From the NCBI GenBank assembly GCA_037447655.1, contig JBBHKE010001205.1, positions 24,350 to 88,349 on the forward strand: a stretch of 64,000 bases of DNA, in the 5' to 3' direction. The translations under genes and the position numbers were made by a program. This DNA comes from Zygnema cylindricum. Lineage: Eukaryota > Streptophyta > Zygnematophyceae > Zygnematales > Zygnemataceae. The notes beneath the pieces are model-generated. The model worked only from the letters and a program-made list of their open reading frames with translations. It searched no databases and was not told the origin of the DNA. Of this stretch, positions 57,669 through 64,000 are shown piece by piece (within the stretch, counting starts at the first letter, position 1; each line of letters opens with the position of its first letter).

Positions 57669-59226
57669 ATGACTTGTCCAGAAAAAAACCGGTGGAAGAC
57701 AGCCATCAATGAGGAGATGGCCTCAATTATGGCAGCCGATACTTGGGAGCTGGTGGATTGTCCACCTAACCAAAAACCAATCCGTTGTAAGTGGGTTTTC
57801 AAATTAAAACTGAACCCAGATAACACAATCGAGCGCTACAACGCCAGATTAGTGGCAAAGGGATTTACACAAAAGGAGGGAATTAACTACGAGGAAACCT
57901 TTGCCTCGGTCGTCAGATTTCCCTCCGTCTGCATACTTCTCATTCTTGCGGCAGCGGAAGGCATAGAATTGCACCAGATGGACATCAAGACAGCCTTTTT
58001 GCATGGAGATTTGGAAGAGGAGATCTTCATGCGACAACCCGAAGGGTTTGTGGAGGAAGGAGAGGAGAACAGGTATGCCAGCTGATTAAATCTTTTTATG
58101 GTTTGAAACTAGCACCTCGACAATTGAATAAGAAGCTTGATGAGATTTTTACCGGTCTGTGATATATGCAGATCAGCTCAGATCACTCTATCTATGTTTT
58201 CGAAGATGAAGAAGGTTTTATATTTATTACAATTTATGTTGATGATTTGCTTGTTTTAAGTAAATCAATGGAAAAAAATAATAAACTAAAAACCAATCTT
58301 AAGGGGAGATTTGAAATGAAGGATAAAGGGGAAGCGAAATATATTTTTGGAATTCAAGTAGAAAGAGACCGAAAAAGAAAGATTGTTAGATTGAATCAAA
58401 AAGAAGCAATAGGGAACATACTTGAAAAATTTCAGATGGATAAAGCTAATAGTTGTACAACTTCAATGGAGTTGAAGAAAGGAAGTGAGGGGAGTGAGGA
58501 AGAAGGAGTCATAATCTTAGAAGAGGAATTATCTCCTGAAGAACAAAAGTTCATGCAGACTATTCCTTACAAGCAAGTAGTGTGAAGTCTAATCTATTTT
58601 ATGAATTGTACCCAGCCGGATTTAGCTGCAGCTGTAGGAGTGCTGAGTAGAAGTCTAAATGCTCCCACTAAAAGGGATTGGGAGGAAGCTAAGAGAGTCC
58701 TTAGATATTTGATAGGAACTAGAGATCTATGGTTGCATTTGGGTCGGGAGAATACTGACATCACTACTTGGAGTGATGCCAATAAAGTGATGCTCCGATG
58801 AGGAGATGCACTTCTGGATATGTATTATATGTGGGTGATGGGGCTTGCTGTTGGAGTAGCAAACAGCAAAAAGTTATTGCTCAGTCTACCATGGAGGGTG
58901 AGTATATGGCCTCTCGCTCTTCTGTAAAAGAATCGATGTGGGTCAAGTCTTTGCTTGATGAGCTTGGTCATCTTAAGAGTGGTGTGCAAAAGTTTTTTTG
59001 TGATAATCAGGCAGCAATCGCTATTTTTGCCAATCCTAAACATCATTTTAAAGCCAAACACATGGACATTAGACTCAGCTTTGTTAGAGGGAAAGTAGAA
59101 AACAAAATAATCAGTTTAGAGTACCGACTAGATCGTGAGATGATAACAAATATGATGACCAAACTTGTGCCTTCCCCTAAGCTAATTTTTCTGCAGGGAG
59201 AAGTGTGGTCTGAAATTAAAGATTGA
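57669..59226 (+). pseudogene. A' element reverse transcriptase and RNase H
   Basis: RT start [20 protein letters not shown] and HQMDIKTAFLHGDLEEEIF (57669-58085) stops, resumes at 58166-58585 with YVDDLLVLSKS, stops again before GSLIYFMNC, then RNase H pieces at 58601-58801 and 58798-59226 (CCWSSKQQKVIAQSTMEGEY, HHFKAKHMDIRLSFV). Confidence 0.85.
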
Positions 59227-59243
59227 CTAGAAAATAAGGGGAG

Positions 59244-60324
59244 TGTAGAAATTAATGGTCCTTTTAAAGTTTTTTCGAGGTCTAAATAGAAATATAGAAT
59301 GAAGCCGAGGCAGTCTACCTCTAAATTCTCTCTCCAACTCTCAAACTTGTCGCAAGCACTGAGAAATTGGAGAGGAAGCTAAAGCCATGGCTACCTAGGC
59401 TATCTAGAGGTTTACGGGATATAAATATTAGTTTATTTACCATTAGGGGTTTATTTACTAAAAAAATATGTGATGCCTCCAGGATTTGATCCTGGTACCT
59501 GTCGGAGTGTAAGCTGCCAGTAGCCAGTAGCCTTATCCGTTAAGTCTAGACCATGTGTTACGTATTATAAGGTTTGATATTTAGTTAAACATTAACACGT
59601 ATGATAATTCATTTAACTGAAACTGTTTACAGGATACCTAGATCCATTAATGTAAAAGTACGGATTACAGTACTGATAAGAAACGAATACCGCGCATTTA
59701 TTTCTTTAGCGAAACGAATACCACGTATGTATTTATTACGGCTACGATTAAATGTGAATTTATTAAATGTGAATTTAATCGGACGGCCAGAATTAAACAC
59801 CGAGATCGCGGAAGAGGATTTCGGCGGTTTTCGGTCATCGCCACATCGGATGACACGTGGCGGAATGACATTGGATCGCGGCATCTCCGAGGATTAAGGG
59901 AACGAATCCGGATATACCACGTGTCGACATTTAGGCCATGTCGTACAGTAATCATACAGAAAGTACACCGGTAGCTATATTTTTGTGTACGGAAATGTAA
60001 TCTGATTGGCTACGTTCATCAGTAGATAGAGTTTGTGAGAGAGATAGGACTTAGAAAATTAGGAGATAGGACCCTCTCTCCTACAGAGCTTCTGTACAAA
60101 AGGTCAACTTTGACCCTCTATAACTTACTGCTCATGGGAGCAAATTCAGAGATTCTTTTTGTTATCGACTCACGGGAGTCTTGCCTTCACAGGGGTGAAG
60201 TTGGTCAGAGTTTTTGTCTGCCAAGGTGGCAATTGTTCTTGTTGAAACACAAAGGGGTCAGGGTTATCCTAGAGGCTTCTTGGAAGCTGTCCACTCTGAG
60301 GACTTATAGAGGTCTCAAAGTTTC
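59244..60324 (+). repeat. Right LTR of A' element
   Basis: TGTAGAAATTAATGG...AAAGTTTCA. Contains a small tandem duplication (TTAAATGTGAATTTA twice near 59750) absent from the left LTR, and the same perfect T-arm module near 59478. Confidence 0.9.
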
Positions 60325-61222
60325 ACTCATCATTCTTCCGCTCGTCACCAGCGTTCCTCTCATCACACTTCCGCCAACCACCACCAAATGTAAATGCATT
60401 CACCGTGTCACTTCCCCCACGAAGCTCCAAAGTGCTTTCCCTCACAAAAATTATCCCGATGGTAAAGCTCCAAGTCCATGAGGAACCATCAATTGCCAGC
60501 ATACGACAAATGATGTTTTCTTACTCATCAGGGAGTTTTATGAGTAGTGTTATAATCTTTCTCTCCTCAGATTCTACATATCCCGCACTAGCAAGATCAA
60601 CATATAACGCAGCAGTATCATTGCAAAACTCTATCATGTTACCGCCTTTATAAACTTAGGCCTCTATTTGTTGTTTTACTAACTGATGCCTCTGAATAGT
60701 CTCACTCTTATAAATCTGAATTAGTGCTTCCCATATCTCTAAAGACTTGGTTAGACTTAAAAGAGTGATAGTTATAGACTTAGACACATATCTAAGTATG
60801 AGATGTTTCGCTATAGTGTTATTGTATTCCCATATTTTTCTGTTTTTTTCTTCAGTTTTAATCCCTACAAGTGGTACCATAGCTGAGAGCCTAGCTCCCC
60901 TCACTATAGGTGTCCCATTTTCCTTCTCCCCTATTTCCCCTTCCACGGAAAGGTTTTTCCCTTCACATTCCGTTGCATTTGAACTCCGGTTGATATTGTG
61001 GGCAGCCACAAATGATTCTTCATAGTAAGCTCCTTCACAGCCAGGTGGCAGACATCTCACTTGTCCCGAAACAATTCCCCATAAGTGCATATAAAAAAGC
61101 AATCCCTCCATAGTAAACTCCCAATAAGTGAAGTCTCTTCCATCGAACATAGGCACCCTAGATAGTGGGCACATAACCTGAAACTCTGTGTGCTCCATTG
61201 CCCACATAAATAGCAGATCCAA
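60325..61222 (-). pseudogene. Outer A-family element gag (N-terminal part)
   Basis: Minus-strand frame from 61222 to 60656. The first codons lie in the 5' LTR (MEHTEF), the PBS is read as QVMCP, then FDGRDFTYWEFTMEGLL and IWEYNNTIAKHLILRY, matching copia-type gag. The frame ends before the insertion at 60324. Confidence 0.85.
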
Positions 61223-62336
61223 AAGAAGTCTATCTAGATAGTGTCGACTCTAAGTTGATATAAACCGAAATGACCGACCCCTTGACAATCATAAACCCAT
61301 TATAGCTTCACCCATGTGAAATAAGACTTTTTGTGTGCTTAGTTCCACCAGATAATGCAAAGTTAGAATATGAGTTTTGGACACATTCACCCACTTTGAC
61401 TTTCCCTTAGAAATGCAGCCACCATGGCAGGCAAAAACTCTAACCGATTATGGACTCCCTTGAGTCCGCACCAAAAAGAATCACTGAAAATGGTCAAGTT
61501 AATTGATCCTTATGGCTGGCCAAAGTTTGCCATTTATACAAGGTGCTCTGTGGGAGAGGCAACTACCTACCCAAAATTTTCTAAGTCTTATTCCCCCTCT
61601 AAAACTTTATCTACTGAAGTATGGCACCGATCAAATTACTGTGTCGTACAGAAAAGTACAGGTGTCGGTGTACTTTTTGTACGGCCATTGTACAACATGG
61701 CCAAAATGTCGACAAGTGTCAAATCAAGATTTGTTCGCGTAATCTCCAGAGTTCCCGCAATCAAATGTTATCACGCCACGTGTCATCTGACGTGGCAAAG
61801 ACCGTAAAACACCAAAAGTAACTCTTCCGTGATCGCGGCGCCTATCGCGGCCTTCCGATCAAAACCAGCTATAATCATAGCCGTTGAAATTAGACGCGTG
61901 GTATTTGTTTCGCTATCGAAACAAATGCGCGGTATCCATTCCGTCCCTATACCGTACTCCGTACTAAATCAAACTGTATATATGCACTATGTATCTATTC
62001 TCCGTTAAACGAATTACTCAACGTGTATTAATTTATATATTTGTGAAACCCTATATATCGTAATATTAGTCCTGAACTTAACGGTTAGAGGTAACTGCTA
62101 CGGTATCTTGAAAGACGGCGGGTTCTAGGATCAATTCCTGGGTCCGTCAAGTACCTTTTGGTAAATCTACCTAATCCACCCCTTGTCTTTTCTAGTGAGC
62201 TTAGGCAGGCATGGCTCTAACTCTGTATCAAGCCTTCGGTGACTACAACAAGTGTGGGGGCTTAGAGAAGGGAGTGAGGGACAGACTGCCTTTGCTATTT
62301 TTCTATAAAGACCTAGAAAATACTTAAATATCAACA
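61179..62336 (-). repeat. 5' LTR of the outer A-family element
   Basis: TGAAACTCTGTGTGCTCC...TATCAACA on the plus strand. T-arm module with one stem change near 62125 (CTAGGATCAATTCCTGG). Confidence 0.9.
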
Positions 62337-62341
62337 GGGGT

Positions 62342-62726
62342 CTTGAGGCTGCAATATTATTTCACAAAAAGTTGAAAAATTTGCGAAGTAATGGTGGCTG
62401 GATAAGAGAGGTTTATGCAAAGGCATGTTGTACAGCCACAGCTGCAATGCTGTAAGTCTATGATGTCACACAATGACATGCGACATACCAAATCGTTTCA
62501 AAAATTACGATGTATTTTTGGACGCTTCAAAATGTTTCGAAAAAATACGATGCGGCAAAGACAAATTGTACACAATGATAGTTGTCATAGGTATTGTCAA
62601 CGTATACAATCGTCATAAACTTAAGTAACAATTTCGAGTAAACACATAAAAACACCTAAAATCCGTGTTTGTCGGATTAGCGTTAAAACACAAAGTAAGC
62701 TTCATAAGTAACAAGTACATGGGGCC
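62342..62726. other. Gene-free stretch
   Basis: Flank of the outer A-family insertion. I see no coding or repeat feature in it. Confidence 0.5.
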
Positions 62727-63926
62727 AGTAATAGCGGATCGAACTTGGTCGTAAATAGGTATTTAAGGATTGTTTATACAAAGTTATTAATTTGGTAGAC
62801 GTGCGCGAAAGAATCGCGCAATTTGGAGTTTTATTTTAAAAGATATACCGATGGGTGTATTTAGATGACAGCGCGGGGTCAAACTAACAGGTGAGTATCA
62901 TTGTATTGGGTTAGGGTAACCTTCTACCAGGCGTTCCCAACAATAGTACGATCACGTTTACTGGCAGTATTATTTGTAACACTATTCCATCAGGTTGTGC
63001 GAACGAAAAAAAAAATGCTTACGTGTTTGATTGCGATTGGTACCACGTAAGATCTTGTTGAGCCGACTGGGAATAATGAAAGTTTTGAAAAGTACAAAAT
63101 CTCAAATGCCTATCTGTACGGGGGAACGCCGATTAAAATATCTAGAAGCGTCATGCTAATGTAAAATTTGAACGTTCTTGTATTTGGCGTTGTTCCAACG
63201 GCCACGAAAACTATTGCTAAATGAAAAATTGTACAAATGTCTATGAATGTACCATTTTGTATGTTCACGTATTATCGCTGTACAGGCGGAGGCGTGATAG
63301 AATGTCTTACAACCAAGATTTTGTCGTCGAACATGGTGGCTATGATGTCAGACGGTACACGCCATTTGCTATATGTAAGTTTATAGTTTCACGTCTGTCG
63401 TCGATCGACTCTGATTTTACAAGTGTACAAATACACGCGTCCATTAAATGCAAAGTGACCTCTTTAGGATAGTCGGAGGAGACTCGCCAGGTACTGGATA
63501 TAACGAGCGTTTGCGTTGAGAATTAAAAATCAAACGGTGTGAGTTTTCGCCAAAAAGTCTGGAGAATCAAAACGAAGTTTGAGCAAACACCTTTTGTAAA
63601 AAAAAAAAAAGTACGGTCTAGTACAGAAAGGTACTTTCTCCAGTAAACAACCCCTCTTTTCGCTAGATAAAAGGTTACCCTTAAGGGTCAAAAGTAACCG
63701 CGGAATTTCAAGCATACGTTTATAAAGTACTAATAGCCGTTTAGTACAAATGATGGTTCATTTCGTACTATTTTTAGTACGAAACGTCATAGATTAAATT
63801 TGTAAATTTTGTAGGAAGTTTCACGTGTAAAATTTGTGACGGGTGAACGTGCAAAGTTGCGTTTCAATTCGCGCGCACTTTGCACGTAAATGTTACGTAT
63901 TAAAATGTAGCATTTCATTGGTTAGT
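62727..63926 (+). repeat. Unclassified repeat B, copy 3, interrupted
   Basis: TAATAGCGGATCGAACTTGG... matches copy 2 (25758) up to GGGTTA (62913). It resumes after the Harbinger-like insertion at 63681 with TTAAGGGTCAAAAGTAACC, and is cut at 63927 by a D-type LTR just after CATTGGTTAG. Confidence 0.82.
62914..63680. mobile_element. PIF/Harbinger-like non-autonomous element (767 bp)
   Basis: GGGTAACCTT at 62914 and its reverse complement AAGGTTACCC ending at 63680, with about 16 of 20 terminal bases pairing. TTA flanks both ends; the empty site is seen in repeat B copy 2 as GGGTTAAGGG. A TTA target duplication plus GGG ends are typical of PIF/Harbinger. No transposase inside; one short open frame (63221-63472) is unsupported. 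Confidence 0.87.
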
Positions 63927-64000
63927 TGTTGAAAAAAAGTAATTAATATTCAATTTTAATTTAGACTCTAGAGAGGAGAGAGAGAGAGAGAGAGAGAGAG
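63927..64000 (+). mobile_element. Start of a D-type LTR, copy 3, running off the window
   Basis: TGTTGAAAAAAAGTAATTAA at 63927, then TTTAGACTCTAGAG and a (GA)n run to the edge; the reverse of the end of copy 1 (28591-29551). Confidence 0.78.
63973..64000. repeat. (GA)n microsatellite at the window edge
   Basis: GA dinucleotide run continuing to the last base, in the same LTR position as the CT run at 29455-29500. Confidence 0.95.

Larger units (their letters stand above)
54033..60324 (+). mobile_element. A'-family copia, complete in layout, coding region broken
   Basis: CTCAT at 54028-54032 and 60325-60329. LTRs 54033-55091 and 59244-60324; the left LTR lacks two short stretches that the right one has. 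PBS AGTTATAGGCCCA follows the left LTR; AAAATAAGGGGAG precedes the right one. Gag through RNase H are in the expected order but spread over several frames. Confidence 0.92.
51752..62336 (-). mobile_element. Minus-strand A-family copia, internally deleted, with nested copia
   Basis: GGGGT at 51747-51751 and 62337-62341. LTRs 51752-52923 (3') and 61179-62336 (5'). PBS after the 5' LTR reads GGTTATGTGCCCAC on the minus strand. A plus-strand copia (54033-60324) interrupts it with target CTCAT. Without that insertion the interior is only about 2 kb: gag, a zinc knuckle, then an RNase H-like remnant and the polypurine tract. Protease, integrase and most of RT are absent, so it could move only with help from another element. 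Confidence 0.9.

Noticed and set aside
63221-63472. 83-codon frame in the Harbinger-like element as a transposase
   Set aside because: Too short and without DDE or Myb-like motifs.

Overview
This window is a piece of a repeat-rich nuclear genome from the plant lineage (streptophytes). The evidence is two intron-rich genes of plant type: a DUF3475-DUF668 protein related to PSK SIMULATOR (PSI) proteins, and a plant-type PTEN2 phosphatase with the plant P-loop HCKAGMARTG. Both diverge clearly from flowering-plant versions, so a bryophyte, fern, lycophyte or streptophyte alga is plausible, but I cannot place it further. No bacterial, rRNA or CRISPR features were seen.

Layout. Bases 1-6938 hold the 3' part of the PSI-like gene (+). 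It is followed by an 18-bp minisatellite and a TA-flanked MITE. Bases 9459-18837 (-) hold a complete PTEN2 model of 13 exons whose lengths sum to a multiple of three (1163 codons plus stop). Two odd duplications touch this gene: its stop-codon segment is present three times in tandem, and the head of exon 10 is duplicated in the preceding intron. About 400 bp upstream of its ATG sits a 4.9-kb hAT transposon (19245-24150) with an 8-bp target duplication, a decayed transposase and nested MITEs.

From 24159 to the right edge I see no host gene. The sequence is stacked mobile DNA: a Ty3/gypsy gag remnant (26448-29744); a copia 3' fragment (29790-31542); a MITE holding a solo LTR and a tandem duplication (32564-34882); a minus-strand copia (35963-51169) that carries a nearly complete plus-strand copia (40482-46618) and several solo LTRs; and a second, internally deleted minus-strand copia (51752-62336) that carries a plus-strand copia (54033-60324). 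Most boundaries are set by direct target-site duplications that can be read at both ends. The last 1.3 kb hold an unclassified repeat split by a 767-bp PIF/Harbinger-like element and cut off by the start of another LTR.

Two features recur across the copia elements. Their primer-binding site matches the internal anticodon-arm region of initiator tRNA-Met rather than its 3' end, it lies inside the gag reading frame, and in two elements gag starts inside the 5' LTR. Separately, seven LTR copies carry an antisense tRNA T-arm-like module. All element proteins except one 1230-codon pol frame are visibly broken.
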